64,000 nt of DNA from Streptomyces sp. B93 (GTDB lineage: Bacteria > Actinomycetota > Actinomycetes > Streptomycetales > Streptomycetaceae): the NCBI RefSeq assembly GCF_018070565.1, contig NZ_JAGPXL010000001.1:248001-312000 (forward strand). Reading direction: 5' to 3'. Every line of letters starts with the position of its first letter. The stretch's first letter is position 1. The position numbers and the translations under genes were made by a program. Shown here piece by piece: positions 26,528 to 36,207 of this stretch. Under the pieces are notes generated by a model. That model was not told the DNA's origin and did no database searches. It saw nothing but the letters and a program-made list of their open reading frames with translations.

Positions 26528-27865
26528 ATGTCGGTACCGCAGCTCAGCGCCGAGCCCCGCGGCGAGGAGATCCTCACCGTCTTCGACACCGCCTTCGGCG
26601 AACTGCTCGCCGCCGACCCGGCCGCGTTCCGCGTGAAGTTCCGCAAGATGGCGGCCTCCGCGTTCGCGTTCTACCGCGGCACGGCGTGCCTCTTCTACCA
26701 CGACCTGGAGCACGACCCGGGCGCCGACAAGCGCGACGGCCCGTTCCTGGACGACCGCACCTCGCGCGTCTGGATCCACGGCGACCTGCACGCGGAGAAC
26801 TTCGGCACGTACATGGACTCCACGGGCCGCCTGATCTTCAACGTCAACGACTTCGACGAGGCCTACGTCGGCCCCTTCACCTGGGACCTCAAGCGCTTCG
26901 CCGCCTCCGTCGCCCTCATCGGGTACGCCAAGGCGCTCGGCGACGAGCAGATCACCGAGCTGGTGGGGATCTACGCCGCCGCCTACCGCGAGCGCATCCA
27001 CGCCCTGGCGACCGGCGCCAAGCGCGACGAGGTCCCGCCGTTCACGCTGGACACCGCCGAGGGCCCGCTGCTGGACGCGCTGCGCGACGCCCGCTCCCTG
27101 ACCCGCTTCGGCCTGCTGGACTCGATGACGGAGATCCGCGACTTCGAGCGCCGCTTCGCCCCCGGCGGCGGCTCCGTCGAGCTGGACGCGGCCACCCGCT
27201 ACAAGGTGCTCGCCGCCTTCGACGGCTACCTGGAGACGCTGCCGGAGTCCTCGCTGGCCCGGCCCGACTCCTACCGCGTCAAGGACGTCGTGGGCCGCCG
27301 CGGCGTCGGCATCGGCTCGGCCGGTCTGCCGTCGTACAACATCCTCCTGGAGGGCAACAGCGACGCCCTGGAGAACGACGTCGTGATCTACATCAAGCAG
27401 GCCCAGACCCCGGCCGTCTCCCGGCACGTCACCGACGCCGCGATCCGCGCGTACTTCCAGCACGAGGGCCACCGCACGGTGATCTCCCAGCGCGCCCTCC
27501 AGGCGCACGCCGACCCGTGGCTGGGCTGGACCGAGCTGGACGGCTCGGGGCAGCTGGTCGCCGAGGTCTCGCCGTACGCCGTGGACCTGGACTGGGACGA
27601 CATCGACGACCCGGAGGAGATCGCCGCGGTCGTCGCCGACCTGGGCCGGGCCACGGCGACGATGCACGCGGCGGCGGACGACACCTCCGGCGAGTCCCTG
27701 GTGCCCTTCTCCACCGAGCGCGCCATCGACGCGGCGCTCGCCGCCGACGAGGACGGCTTCGCGCCGCTGCTGACCGACTTCGCCCACACCTACGGGGCAC
27801 GCGCGCGTGCCGACCACCAGATCTTCGTCGACCTGTTCCGCAACGGCCGGATACCCGGTCTGTGA
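26528..27865 (+). CDS. DUF2252 kinase-like protein
   Basis: 445 aa with AGGAGG 9 nt before the ATG. DUF2252 proteins resemble aminoglycoside phosphotransferases and protein kinases. The key stretch is WIHGDLHAENFG (catalytic-loop type HGDxHxxN) followed ~20 residues later by FNVNDFDEAYVGPFTWDL (DFD metal site). An N-terminal part FRKMAASAFAFYRGTACLFYHD and a C-terminal SFSTERAIDAALAADE-like helical part complete the domain. The substrate is unknown. It stands alone, 70 nt before a membrane protein gene. Confidence 0.88.
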   Translation: MSVPQLSAEPRGEEILTVFDTAFGELLAADPAAFRVKFRKMAASAFAFYRGTACLFYHDLEHDPGADKRDGPFLDDRTSRVWIHGDLHAENFGTYMDSTGRLIFNVNDFDEAYVGPFTWDLKRFAASVALIGYAKALGDEQITELVGIYAAAYRERIHALATGAKRDEVPPFTLDTAEGPLLDALRDARSLTRFGLLDSMTEIRDFERRFAPGGGSVELDAATRYKVLAAFDGYLETLPESSLARPDSYRVKDVVGRRGVGIGSAGLPSYNILLEGNSDALENDVVIYIKQAQTPAVSRHVTDAAIRAYFQHEGHRTVISQRALQAHADPWLGWTELDGSGQLVAEVSPYAVDLDWDDIDDPEEIAAVVADLGRATATMHAAADDTSGESLVPFSTERAIDAALAADEDGFAPLLTDFAHTYGARARADHQIFVDLFRNGRIPGL

Positions 27866-27935
27866 CGTCCGTGCGCGGTCTCACAGGGACCCTTTAGGAG
27901 TCCCTTACGACGGTCCGTGCCACACTTCTAGCGCG

Positions 27936-28622
27936 ATGGACATATCAGGGACCCAGCTGCGAGCCGTACGCGCGGCGCTGTTCACGGCACTGGTCGTGAC
28001 GCTCAGCACCGCGTCGCACGTGCTGCTGTCCGGCGTCCCGCTGCCGCTGGGCACGGTCTCGGCGATCGCCGCGGCCGTGTTCGTCCTGGCCTACGCCCTC
28101 GCGGGCCGCGCCCGCGGCTTCGGCCGGATCGCCGCCCTGCTGATCCCGCTGGAGCTGGCCGCCGACACGGTCTTCACCGCGGGCCAGCACGCCTGCTACG
28201 GCGCGGCCGGCGGCCCGGTCGCGGGCCCGCTGCGCTCGGTCGGCCTCGACGTGCTGTGCGCCGGGGAGATCGGCACCCCGCTGGCCCAGGTCGCCGGGAC
28301 CGGGCAGGACCGCTTCGCCGCCCTGCTGGCCGACGCCCGCCCGGGCACCGCGTGGCTGCTGCTGGGCGCCCACATCGGCGTCGGACTGCTGGCCGCCTGG
28401 TGGCTGCACCGCGGCGAACGGGCACTGGACCGGCTGCTGCGGGCGGCGGCCACCGCCACCTTCCGGCCGCTGCTGCTCGCGGTCGCCGCGATCGGCACCC
28501 GCCGCGCCCCGGCCCGCACCCGGCTGCCGCGGCCCGCGCACCGTACGGCCGCCGCGCGTGACCTGCTGCTCACCCACTGTCTGGGACGGCGTGGACCGCC
28601 GTGCCCGGCCGCCCTCGTCTGA
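27936..28622 (+). CDS. Hypothetical membrane protein next to a DsbA-like gene
   Basis: 228 aa from the ATG at 27936 (MDISGTQLRAVRAALFTAL). It has four to five predicted helices: ALFTALVVTLSTASHVLL, LGTVSAIAAAVFVLAYALA, IAALLIPLELAADTVFTAG, ARPGTAWLLLGAHIGVGLLAAWWLH and a last one near 187. The loop GQHACYGAAGG carries a His and a Cys that might bind metal. The Arg-rich C-terminus is low in homology cues. I do not recognise the family. It lies 79 nt before the second DsbA-like gene and may work with it. Confidence 0.65.
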   Translation: MDISGTQLRAVRAALFTALVVTLSTASHVLLSGVPLPLGTVSAIAAAVFVLAYALAGRARGFGRIAALLIPLELAADTVFTAGQHACYGAAGGPVAGPLRSVGLDVLCAGEIGTPLAQVAGTGQDRFAALLADARPGTAWLLLGAHIGVGLLAAWWLHRGERALDRLLRAAATATFRPLLLAVAAIGTRRAPARTRLPRPAHRTAAARDLLLTHCLGRRGPPCPAALV

Positions 28623-28701
28623 GGGCCCGCCGAGGCACGACCCCACCTTCACACCTCCCGCGCACCGGATGTGCGCGCGTCCCACCACGGAGAGCATCAC
28701 C

Positions 28702-29502
28702 ATGAGCAAGCGGAACAGCCAGGCGTCCAAGCAGGCGGCCCGGGAGCGGCTGCGCCAGGAGCGCGAGCGCCAGGCCAAGCGGGACAAGGCCAAGCGGCAG
28801 CTGATCGTCGCCGCGTCGATCGTCGGCGTCCTGGCGATAGCCGGCGGCATCGGTTACGCCGTCGTGCAGAACAACCAGCCCACCAAGTGGGAGGAGGCGG
28901 CGAAGGCGACGGTGGTCGCCCCCGCCAACACCTCCGGCAAGGACGGCACCACGGTCCTGATCGGCGACTCCGAGACGGACAACGTCGTCCACCTCTACGA
29001 GGACCCGCGCTGCCCGGCCTGCGCCTCCTTCGAGCAGAACATCGGCGAGACGGTCAACAAGGGCATGGAGGACGGCGACTACAAGCTGTCCCTCACGATC
29101 GGCACCTTCCTGGACGGCAACCTCGGCGGCGAGGGCTCGAAGAACGCGCTGAGCGCGATGGGCGCCGCGCTGGACGTGAGCCCGGAGGCGTTCCTCGACT
29201 ACAAGGCCGCGCTGTACTCGGCCGAGTACCACCCCGAGGAGTCCACCGACGAGCTGGCCGACGACGCCTACCTGATCAAGGTCGCGAACACGGTCGACGC
29301 CCTGAAGAACAACAAGGAGTTCCAGAACGCCGTCGAGCAGGGCACTTACGACGCCTGGGCGATGAAGATGAGCAAGACCTTCGACGACACCGAGGACGTC
29401 AGCTCCACCCCGACCATCAAGATCAACGACAAGGTGATCAGCAACCCGAGCAGCGTCGAGGAGTGGCAGACGGCGCTCAAGGACGCGGGCGTCACCAAGT
29501 AG
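28702..29502 (+). CDS. DsbA-like thioredoxin-domain protein, second copy
   Basis: 266 aa from the ATG at 28702 (MSKRNSQASKQAARERLRQE). Its build matches the protein at 412-1188: a charged coiled head (about 1-34), an anchor (QLIVAASIVGVLAIAGGIGYAV) and an exported DsbA-type domain with DPRCPACASFEQN and the cis-Pro segment SSTPTIKINDKVI. It probably acts as a thiol oxidoreductase outside the membrane. It ends with a hairpin terminator. Compared with the first copy its head is richer in Gln and the redox helix starts DPRCPAC instead of EDFRCPAC. Confidence 0.87.
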   Translation: MSKRNSQASKQAARERLRQERERQAKRDKAKRQLIVAASIVGVLAIAGGIGYAVVQNNQPTKWEEAAKATVVAPANTSGKDGTTVLIGDSETDNVVHLYEDPRCPACASFEQNIGETVNKGMEDGDYKLSLTIGTFLDGNLGGEGSKNALSAMGAALDVSPEAFLDYKAALYSAEYHPEESTDELADDAYLIKVANTVDALKNNKEFQNAVEQGTYDAWAMKMSKTFDDTEDVSSTPTIKINDKVISNPSSVEEWQTALKDAGVTK

Positions 29503-29526
29503 CCGGAGCGACAGGACGGCGAGCGG

Positions 29527-29556
29527 AGCGGGCGAACTCCCCGGGGTTCGCCCGCT
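29527..29556 (+). terminator. Hairpin terminator after the DsbA-like gene
   Basis: Stem AGCGGGCGAAC and GTTCGCCCGCT (11 bp) around an 8-nt loop TCCCCGGG, starting 25 nt after the stop codon. Confidence 0.75.
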
Positions 29557-29587
29557 CTTCACGTCCGCGGCCTTACCCAGTCCCCTA

Positions 29588-29607
29588 CCGATCAGTAATC
29601 TGATCGG
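29588..29607. promoter_or_regulatory. Palindrome covering the -10 of the phoD-like gene
   Basis: CCGATCAG and CTGATCGG with spacer TAAT form a perfect 8+8 palindrome. It contains TAATCT (29596-29601), a good -10 that ends 8 nt before the GTG at 29610, suggesting a leaderless mRNA. A protein bound here would block transcription start, so this is a candidate repressor operator. It is not a PHO box. Confidence 0.5.
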
Positions 29608-29609
29608 CC

Positions 29610-31271
29610 GTGACCAGTCGCCACAGATCCCACACGGACCCCAACTCCCTTGCCCCGCGCCGTCGTACGGTCGTCAAAGCGGCCGCCGCCGGTGCGGTCC
29701 TGGCCGCTCCGCTGGCCGCCGCGGCACCCGCCCGCGCCGCCGCCGAGGCCCCCGCCTTCCTGCACGGCGTCGCCTCCGGGGACCCGCTGCCCGACGGCAT
29801 CCTGCTGTGGACGCGCGTAACGCCGACCGAGGAGGCGGTACCCGGCTCCGGGCTCGGCCCGGACGTGACCGTCTCCTGGACCGTCGCCACGGACCGGGCG
29901 TTCGGCAACGTCGTCGCCAAGGGCGCCACCACCGCGACCGCCGCCTCCGACCACACCGTCAAGGCCGACATCCGCGGCCTGCGGCCCGCGACCGACTACT
30001 GGTTCCGCTTCTCGGCGGACGGCACCGACTCCCCCGTGGGCCGCGCCCGCACCGCCCCGGCCGTCGACGCCGCGGTGACGGGCCTGCGCTTCGGCGTGGT
30101 CTCCTGCGCCAACTGGGAGGCGGGCCGCTTCGCGGCGTACCGGCATCTCGCCGCCCGCGGAGACCTGGACGCCTGGCTGCACCTCGGTGACTACATATAC
30201 GAGTACGGCACCGGCGAGTACGGCACCCGCGGCACCGTCGTACGGCCCCACGAACCCGCCCACGAGATCCTCACACTGGCCGACTACCGCACCCGGCACG
30301 GCCGCTACAAGACCGACCCCGACCTCCAGGCGCTGCACGCCGCCGCGCCCGTGGTCGCCATCTGGGACGACCACGAGATGGCCAACGACGCCTGGTCGGG
30401 CGGCGCCGAGAACCACACGGAGGGCGCGGAGGGCGCCTGGGCCGCCCGGCAGGCCGCCGCCAAGCAGGCCTACTTCGAGTGGATGCCGGTGCGCCCGGCG
30501 ATCGCGGGCACCACCTACCGACGGCTGCGCTTCGGCAAGCTGGCCGACCTGTCGCTGCTCGACCTGCGGAGCTTCCGCTCCCAGCAGGCGGCCCTCGGCA
30601 ACGGCTCGGTGGACGACCCGGAGCGCACCCTGACCGGCCGGGCGCAGCTCGACTGGCTGAAGGCGGGACTCGCCTCCTCCGACACCACCTGGCGGCTGGT
30701 CGGCAACTCGGTGATGATCGCGCCGTTCGCCGTCGGCTCGCTCTCCGCGGAGCTGCTGAAGCCGCTGGCCAAGCTGCTGGGGCTGCCGCAGGAGGGGCTG
30801 GCGGTCAACACCGACCAGTGGGACGGCTACACCGACGACCGCCGGGAGCTGCTGGCCCACCTGCGCTCCCACGCCATCCGCAACACCGTCTTCCTCACCG
30901 GCGACATCCACATGGCGTGGGCCAACGACGTGCCGGTGAACGCGGGCACGTACCCGCTGTCCGCCTCGGCGGCGACCGAGTTCGTCGTCACCTCGGTGAC
31001 CTCCGACAACCTCGACGACATCCTGAAGGTCTCCGAGGGCGCCGTCTCCGCCCTCGCCTCCCCGGTGATCCGGGCCGCCAACCGGCATGTCCACTGGGTC
31101 GACACGGACCGCCACGGCTACGGCGTCCTGGACCTCACCGCCGAGCGGGCGCAGATGGACTACTACGTCCTGGCCGACCGCACCAAGGCGGACACGGCCT
31201 CCTCGTGGGTGCGTTCGTACCGCACGCGCAGCGGCACCCAGAAGGTCGAGCGCGCCTACGACCCGGTGTGA
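29610..31271 (+). CDS. Alkaline phosphatase D (PhoD) family phosphodiesterase/phosphatase
   Basis: 553 aa. The N-terminus [29 protein letters not shown] is a typical Tat signal with twin Arg, so the protein is exported folded. The PhoD N-domain begins [21 protein letters not shown]. Metal-site segments are [32 protein letters not shown] and [14 protein letters not shown]; the metals are probably Ca/Fe. It probably releases phosphate from phosphodiesters or esters outside the cell. No PHO box is seen; the start overlaps a palindrome. Confidence 0.92.
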   Translation: MTSRHRSHTDPNSLAPRRRTVVKAAAAGAVLAAPLAAAAPARAAAEAPAFLHGVASGDPLPDGILLWTRVTPTEEAVPGSGLGPDVTVSWTVATDRAFGNVVAKGATTATAASDHTVKADIRGLRPATDYWFRFSADGTDSPVGRARTAPAVDAAVTGLRFGVVSCANWEAGRFAAYRHLAARGDLDAWLHLGDYIYEYGTGEYGTRGTVVRPHEPAHEILTLADYRTRHGRYKTDPDLQALHAAAPVVAIWDDHEMANDAWSGGAENHTEGAEGAWAARQAAAKQAYFEWMPVRPAIAGTTYRRLRFGKLADLSLLDLRSFRSQQAALGNGSVDDPERTLTGRAQLDWLKAGLASSDTTWRLVGNSVMIAPFAVGSLSAELLKPLAKLLGLPQEGLAVNTDQWDGYTDDRRELLAHLRSHAIRNTVFLTGDIHMAWANDVPVNAGTYPLSASAATEFVVTSVTSDNLDDILKVSEGAVSALASPVIRAANRHVHWVDTDRHGYGVLDLTAERAQMDYYVLADRTKADTASSWVRSYRTRSGTQKVERAYDPV

Positions 31272-31366
31272 TCCCGGCGACCGGCCGGTGACTCCGACGA
31301 CAGACCGTCGATTTCCAGCCAACCGTGGCCCGTTTGCGCGCGGTTAAGGGGAGATCACATCGCTAC

Positions 31367-31412
31367 GGCGGGTGGTGTGAACGGCATCCCGAATGCGGAC
31401 ACACCACCCGCC
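31367..31412. terminator. Long-loop hairpin after the phoD-like gene
   Basis: A 13-bp perfect stem, GGCGGGTGGTGTG (31367-31379) and CACACCACCCGCC (31400-31412), with a 20-nt loop. It lies in a 340-nt gene-free stretch (31272-31611). The large loop also makes it a candidate for a protein-bound operator. Confidence 0.5.
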
Positions 31413-31433
31413 CCGGTCACCGCTCCCGTTACG

Positions 31434-31452
31434 CCGGAGTCTCAAACTCCGG
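31434..31452. other. Small hairpin upstream of the metalloprotease gene
   Basis: CCGGAGT and ACTCCGG with loop CTCAA. Same 340-nt stretch as the hairpin at 31367-31412; otherwise this stretch shows no gene. The AT-rich part at 31453-31560 probably holds the promoter of the protease gene, but I cannot pick clear boxes. Confidence 0.4.
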
Positions 31453-31611
31453 ACGACCGATCAGTTCATCATCCCGATTACCCCTGTTCGCCGGTTATTT
31501 GATTGGGCTTGATCACTCCTCTTCCGGCCTGGTCATGTCCACGTAATCTCCGGGCGGATGGCCAGGAAGACCCCTGCGCCTCTCTCCCCACCGCATCCGC
31601 CAGGAGTCAAC

Positions 31612-32604
31612 ATGCGTGCGCTTGCCCGGATATCACCCCTTACGAGCAGACGCCTTCTCGGCACGGCCGTCGTGGCCGGAACCCTGCTGCTCACCCCGCT
31701 GTCGGCCCCCACCGGCGTCGCCGCGGCGGGCACCCCGTCGGCCGCCGAGTGCACCGAGGAGACCGACGCCCACGCCGCGGCCCGCGAGATCCGTCCCGGG
31801 GCGGGCGAGCACATCGCCGAGCCCAACGAGATCAGCGCCGCCCGCGCCCAGGCGATGGACGCCGACCTGCGCAAGAAGCTCGACCAGCTGCCGTCCAACC
31901 GCCGCAGCCTCAGCGCCGCCGCGGCGACCAGCATCCCCGTGTACTTCCACGTGATCCACAACGGCAGCGCGGGCAAGCTCTCCGCCACCGACATCAACGC
32001 CCAGATGAACGTGCTGAACTCGGCCTTCGGCGGCCAGGGCAGCGGCAACACCGACTCCGGCTTCCAGTTCACCCTGGCGGGCACCGACTACACCGACAAC
32101 GCCGCCTGGTACACCGTCGGCTACGGCTCGCAGGAGGAGAAGGCCATGAAGGCCGCCCTGCGCACCGGTGGCGCGAACGCCCTCAACATCTACACCGCCA
32201 ACATCGGCGGCGGCCTCCTCGGCTGGGCCACCTTCCCCAGCTCCTACAAGTCCAGCCCCTCCATGGACGGCGTCGTCATCCTCGACGCGTCCCTGCCCGG
32301 CGGCTCGGCCGCCAACTACAACGAGGGCGACACCGGCACCCACGAGGTCGGCCACTGGATGGGCCTGTACCACACCTTCCAGGGCGGCTGCAACGGCAAC
32401 GGCGACTACGTCGACGACACCCCCGCCGAGAAGAGCGCCGCCTACCAGTGCCCCGAGGGCCGCGACAGCTGCGCCCGCCAGAGCGGTGTGGACCCGATCC
32501 ACAACTTCATGGACTACACCTACGACTCCTGCATGTACCAGTTCACCTCGGGCCAGGTGACGCGCATGCAGCAGAGCTGGGCGGCGTACCGAGCCGCGGG
32601 CTGA
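31612..32604 (+). CDS. Secreted M43-type zinc metalloprotease
   Basis: 330 aa from the ATG at 31612 (CAGGAG is 6 nt upstream). A Sec-type signal peptide (about 1-39, [27 protein letters not shown]) is followed by a short pro-like part and the catalytic domain. [15 protein letters not shown] is the HExxHxxGxxH zinc motif (about 244-254) and [12 protein letters not shown] the Met-turn, as in cytophagalysin/pappalysin-like M43 proteases. Four Cys in [17 protein letters not shown] and DSCMY suggest disulfides. It probably degrades proteins outside the cell. Convergent with the dienelactone-hydrolase-like gene 5 nt downstream. Confidence 0.92.
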   Translation: MRALARISPLTSRRLLGTAVVAGTLLLTPLSAPTGVAAAGTPSAAECTEETDAHAAAREIRPGAGEHIAEPNEISAARAQAMDADLRKKLDQLPSNRRSLSAAAATSIPVYFHVIHNGSAGKLSATDINAQMNVLNSAFGGQGSGNTDSGFQFTLAGTDYTDNAAWYTVGYGSQEEKAMKAALRTGGANALNIYTANIGGGLLGWATFPSSYKSSPSMDGVVILDASLPGGSAANYNEGDTGTHEVGHWMGLYHTFQGGCNGNGDYVDDTPAEKSAAYQCPEGRDSCARQSGVDPIHNFMDYTYDSCMYQFTSGQVTRMQQSWAAYRAAG

Positions 32605-32609
32605 GCACG

Positions 32610-33179
32610 CTAGAGCGTCCCGAGGAAGCCGAGCGCCACCCGCCAGGTGGCCTCGGCCGCCTCCTCGTCGTAGTCCGGGAGGCCGGGGTCGGTGTAGAGG
32701 TGACCGGCCCCGGCGTACCGGTAGATCTCCACGTCGGCGCCCGCTCTGCCCATCTGGAGGTACCAGGCGCTCAGCCAGTCGTCCGTCTCGAACGGGTCCG
32801 GCTCGGCCACGTGCAGCTGCACCGGCAGCCCGTCCACGGCGACGTTCGGCGCGAGGTCGGAGGTGCCGTGCAGGAGCAGCAGCCCGCGCGCCCGCTCGTC
32901 GCCCAGGGCGAGGGTCTGGGCGATGGACGCGCCGAGGGAAAACCCGGCGTACACCAGGCCCCGCTCCGAGTACGGCGCGGCGGCCAGCACCGCCCGCTTC
33001 AGCAGCTCGTCCTTGCCGATGGCGTCCTGGTGGGCCATGCCCTCCTCGACCGTCTCGAACGTCGCGCCGTCGAACAGGTCCGGCGTCCACACCTCGTGTC
33101 CCGCGGCGCGCAGCCGGTCCGCCGCCGCGCGCACCGCCGGGCGCGGTCCGTAGGCCGAGTGGAAGAGCATGATGTTCAT
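32610..33179 (-). CDS. Dienelactone hydrolase-like alpha/beta hydrolase
   Basis: 189 aa from the ATG at 33179 (MNIMLFHSAYGPRPAV); a longer in-frame start at 33248 has no support. The nucleophile elbow is YAGFSLGASIA (G-x-S-x-G), with the later Asp in DPFETDDW and His in AGAGHLYTD giving the triad. Family members hydrolyse dienelactones or act as esterases; dienelactone hydrolases usually have Cys at the nucleophile, whereas here it is Ser. Substrate unknown. The stop lies 5 nt from the convergent protease stop. Confidence 0.85.
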   Translation of the reverse strand: MNIMLFHSAYGPRPAVRAAADRLRAAGHEVWTPDLFDGATFETVEEGMAHQDAIGKDELLKRAVLAAAPYSERGLVYAGFSLGASIAQTLALGDERARGLLLLHGTSDLAPNVAVDGLPVQLHVAEPDPFETDDWLSAWYLQMGRAGADVEIYRYAGAGHLYTDPGLPDYDEEAAEATWRVALGFLGTL

Positions 33180-33273
33180 GGGGCCATGGTGCCAGCCGGG
33201 TACGACATCACACGCCCGCTCCCCTACCCGGAACGTTCCCGAAGTCACATGTTCAGGCCCGCCCGACGGCGGT

Positions 33274-33279
33274 TACGTT
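33274..33279 (+). promoter_or_regulatory. -10 box for a leaderless MscS mRNA
   Basis: TACGTT ends 7 nt before the ATG at 33287. The GAAGG in between is too close to the ATG to be a normal ribosome-binding site. Confidence 0.4.
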
Positions 33280-33286
33280 CGAAGGC

Positions 33287-34414
33287 ATGGAGAATCTGCT
33301 CCGCCCGCTGATCGTGGTCGGCGGCTCGGTCGTCCTGACGCTGCTCATCGGCTGGGCCACCGACCGCCTGCTGTGCAAGGCCGACCGGCGCCACCCCGAG
33401 ACCCCGCTGTGGGGTCTGCTCAGGCGTGGCCGCATCCCCTACCAGCTGATGCTCTGCGCGGCCATGCTGAGAGGCTCCTACGACTCGGCACGGCTGCTCC
33501 AGGAACACGAGGTCGGCATCGGCCGGACGCTGACACTGGTGCTGATCGGCTCGGTGGCCTGGCTGGTCATCAGGATCGCGGCGGCGGTCGTCGAGACGTC
33601 GTACAGCCGCTACGCCAGCCACCGCGCCCAGCGCGACCCCGCCCGGGTCCGCCGGGTGCGCACCCAGGTGTCGCTGATCATGCGGGTGGTCGCGGCGGTC
33701 GTCGGGGTGGTGGCCGCGGCGGCGATGCTGCTGACCTTCCCCGCGATGCGCGCCGCCGGTGCCTCGCTGCTGGCCTCCGCGGGCATTATCGGCATCGTCG
33801 CCGGTGTCGCCGCCCAGTCCACGCTGGGCAACATGTTCGCGGGCTTCCAGATCGCCTTCGGCGACATGGTCCGGCTCGGCGACACCGTGGTGGTGGACGG
33901 CGAGTGGGGCACCGTCGAGGAGATCACCCTGACCTACCTCACGGTCCGCACCTGGGACGAACGCCGGATCACCATGCCGGTGTCGTACTTCACCTCCAAG
34001 CCGTTCCAGAACTGGACGCGCGGCACCTCGCAGCTCACCGGCGTCGTCTACTGGCACCTGGACCACTCCGCGCCCCTGGACGCGATGCGCGAGCGGCTCC
34101 GGGACATCCTGCGCAACTGCCCGGCGTGGGACGGCCGCGACTACAACCTGTCCGTCACCGACAGCACGCCGAGCACCATGGAGGTGCGGGCGCTGATGAC
34201 CGCGAAGGACGCGGACGACGTCTGGACGGTCCGGGTCACGGTCCGCGAGCAGATGATCACCTGGCTGGCGAAGGAGCACCCCTACGCCCTGCCGCGGGTC
34301 AACACGGCCGACGCGGTCCTGCCGAACGGCGTCCCGCGCCAGCCCTCCCCGGACGGCGCCGTACGGCGGGCGCACACGACACCCCACCCGGCTCCCCGCG
34401 CGAACCGGCCCTGA
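33287..34414 (+). CDS. MscS family mechanosensitive ion channel
   Basis: 375 aa. Membrane helices at about 5-25, 70-90, 125-145 and the pore helix in AGASLLASAGIIGIVAGVAAQ. The MscS core STLGNMFAGFQIAFGDMVRLGDTVVVDGEWG is followed by the beta domain VEEITLTYLTVRTWDERRITMPVSYF. It opens under membrane tension and lets solutes leave during osmotic downshift. The C-terminal ~40 residues are Pro/Arg-rich and probably disordered. Convergent with the RluA-type gene. Confidence 0.92.
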   Translation: MENLLRPLIVVGGSVVLTLLIGWATDRLLCKADRRHPETPLWGLLRRGRIPYQLMLCAAMLRGSYDSARLLQEHEVGIGRTLTLVLIGSVAWLVIRIAAAVVETSYSRYASHRAQRDPARVRRVRTQVSLIMRVVAAVVGVVAAAAMLLTFPAMRAAGASLLASAGIIGIVAGVAAQSTLGNMFAGFQIAFGDMVRLGDTVVVDGEWGTVEEITLTYLTVRTWDERRITMPVSYFTSKPFQNWTRGTSQLTGVVYWHLDHSAPLDAMRERLRDILRNCPAWDGRDYNLSVTDSTPSTMEVRALMTAKDADDVWTVRVTVREQMITWLAKEHPYALPRVNTADAVLPNGVPRQPSPDGAVRRAHTTPHPAPRANRP

Positions 34415-34426
34415 GGCCGCCCTCGC

Positions 34427-35371
34427 TCAGCCGTAGGTCTCCGCCCGGACCTGGTCGAGGGCCTGCTGGAGGTCCTCGGGGTAGTCGCAGGAGAACTCCG
34501 CCCACTGGCCGTCGCCGGGGTGCTCGAAGCCGAGGCGTACGGCGTGCAGCCACTGCCGGGTCAGGCGGAGCCGCCTGGCCAGCGTCGGGTCCGCGCCGTA
34601 GGTGAGGTCGCCGACGCAGGGGTGGCGGTGGGCGGCCATGTGGACCCGGATCTGGTGGGTGCGGCCGGTCTCCAGCTTCACATCGAGCAGGGAGGCCGCG
34701 CGGAACGCCTCGATCAGGTCGTAGTGGGTGACGGAGGGCTTGCCGTCCGCGGTGACCGCCCACTTGTAGTCGTGCTGCGGGTGGCGGCCGATGGGGGCGT
34801 CGATGGTGCCGCTGGTCGGGTCGGGGTGGCCCTGGACCAGGGTGTGGTAGCGCTTGTCGACCGTGCGCTCCTTGAACTGGCGCTTCAGCGACGTGTACGC
34901 GTACTCGGACTTGGCCACCACCATCAGGCCGGAGGTGCCGACGTCCAGACGGTGCACGATGCCCTGGCGCTCGGCGGCGCCGGAGGTCGAGATGCGGTAC
35001 CCGGCGGCGGCGAGACCGCCGATCACCGTCGGCCCGGTCCAGCCCGGCGACGGGTGCGCGGCGACACCGACCGGCTTGACGATGACGACCACGTCATCGT
35101 CGTCGTGCACGATCTCCATGCCCTCGACCGGCTCGGCGACCACCTGCACCGGCGCGGCCGCCTGCGGCATCTCCACCTCCAGCCAGGCGCCGCCACGGAC
35201 CCGCTCGGACTTGCCGACCACCGTGCCGTCCACGAGCACCTTGCCCGCCGCGGCCAGCTCGGCCGCCTTGGTACGGGAGAAGCCGAACATGCGGGAGATG
35301 GCGGCGTCGACGCGCTCGCCCTCCAGGCCGTCCGGCACGGGCAGGGTACGGATCTCGGGAATCGTGCTCAC
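34427..35371 (-). CDS. RluA-family pseudouridine synthase (RluD-like)
   Basis: 314 aa from the GTG at 35371 ([22 protein letters not shown]). An S4 RNA-binding domain (about 18-75, [29 protein letters not shown]) comes before the catalytic domain. The catalytic Asp is in [17 protein letters not shown], and [23 protein letters not shown] is the RluA C-terminal motif. It converts uridine to pseudouridine in 23S rRNA; RluD is the nearest guess. It follows lspA in the same direction (56 nt), a common bacterial pair. A -10-like CATACT (35378-35383) ends 6 nt before the GTG. Confidence 0.92.
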   Translation of the reverse strand: MSTIPEIRTLPVPDGLEGERVDAAISRMFGFSRTKAAELAAAGKVLVDGTVVGKSERVRGGAWLEVEMPQAAAPVQVVAEPVEGMEIVHDDDDVVVIVKPVGVAAHPSPGWTGPTVIGGLAAAGYRISTSGAAERQGIVHRLDVGTSGLMVVAKSEYAYTSLKRQFKERTVDKRYHTLVQGHPDPTSGTIDAPIGRHPQHDYKWAVTADGKPSVTHYDLIEAFRAASLLDVKLETGRTHQIRVHMAAHRHPCVGDLTYGADPTLARRLRLTRQWLHAVRLGFEHPGDGQWAEFSCDYPEDLQQALDQVRAETYG

Positions 35372-35427
35372 CCGTCGAGTATGCCGGACGGGTCGGACAG
35401 CCCCGTACGAGAGGCCCGCCCCCGCGC

Positions 35428-36135
35428 TCAGTCCTTGTGGACCGTGCCGTCCGGGTCGAGGCCCCGGAACGACAGCAGCACGATGAGGATGCCGCCGCAC
35501 ACGATCGCCGAGTCGGCGAGGTTGAAGACGGCGAAGTGCTTCGGCGCGATGAAGTCGACGACCGCGCCCTCGAAGACCCCCGGCGACCGGAAGATCCGGT
35601 CGGTGAGGTTGCCGAGCGCCCCGCCGAGCAGCAGCCCGAGCGCGATGGCCCAGGGCAGGCTGTACAGCTTGCGGGCGAGCCGGGCGATCACCACGATCAC
35701 CACGGCCGCGATCACCGTGAAGATCACGGTGAACGCCTCGCCGAAGCCGAAGGCCGCGCCCGCGTTGCGGATCGCCCGGAACTCCAGCCAGTCGCCGACG
35801 ACCTGGATCGGCTCCTGGTGCTCCAGCTTGGCGACCACGATCATCTTGCTGATCAGGTCGAGGGCGTACGCGAACACGGCGACGGCGAACAGCACGGCGA
35901 TCCGCCGCCTGCCCCGCGGCCGCCCGTCCGCGTCCTCCGGCTCACCGGAGCCGGACACGCCGACCGCCGCCGTGGTCTCCCCGGCCCCACCGGGCGCACC
36001 AGCCACGGTCTCCGCCGCCGGGTCGCCGCCGCCGGACCGCTCGCCCGACGCCGCGTCGTCGCCCGGCCGCTCCCGCTCGGCCCGCGCCGCGTCCGGAGTG
36101 TCCGGCGTACCGATGATCCGCTCCGCCTCTGCCAC
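35428..36135 (-). CDS. lspA: Signal peptidase II (lipoprotein signal peptidase)
   Basis: 235 aa, longer than the ~165 of most LspA because of an ~80-residue hydrophilic N-terminal tail rich in Gly, Ala, Glu and Pro. The enzyme core has four helices with the catalytic Asp pair in [11 protein letters not shown] and [12 protein letters not shown], plus [14 protein letters not shown]. It removes the signal peptide from diacylglyceryl prolipoprotein after Lgt. It is followed by the RluA-type gene. Confidence 0.95.
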   Translation of the reverse strand: MAEAERIIGTPDTPDAARAERERPGDDAASGERSGGGDPAAETVAGAPGGAGETTAAVGVSGSGEPEDADGRPRGRRRIAVLFAVAVFAYALDLISKMIVVAKLEHQEPIQVVGDWLEFRAIRNAGAAFGFGEAFTVIFTVIAAVVIVVIARLARKLYSLPWAIALGLLLGGALGNLTDRIFRSPGVFEGAVVDFIAPKHFAVFNLADSAIVCGGILIVLLSFRGLDPDGTVHKD

Positions 36136-36207
36136 GTGAGTCCCTCAACCTAGGTACCTGACTGAGCACGAGGGTACGGCACACCGTCCGGGACCCCGAT
36201 GCTCGGC

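Noticed and set aside
22749..26636. A ~1300-codon plus-strand open frame opposite dnaE
   Set aside because: It is the antisense shadow of a clear DnaE, with Val/Asp/Gly/Leu-rich translation typical of complementary strands in high-GC DNA.
29546..29570. A PHO-box-like direct repeat (GTTCGCC and CTTCACG, 11 nt apart) before the phoD-like gene
   Set aside because: The first half is one arm of the terminator hairpin of the preceding gene and the match to the PhoP site is poor.
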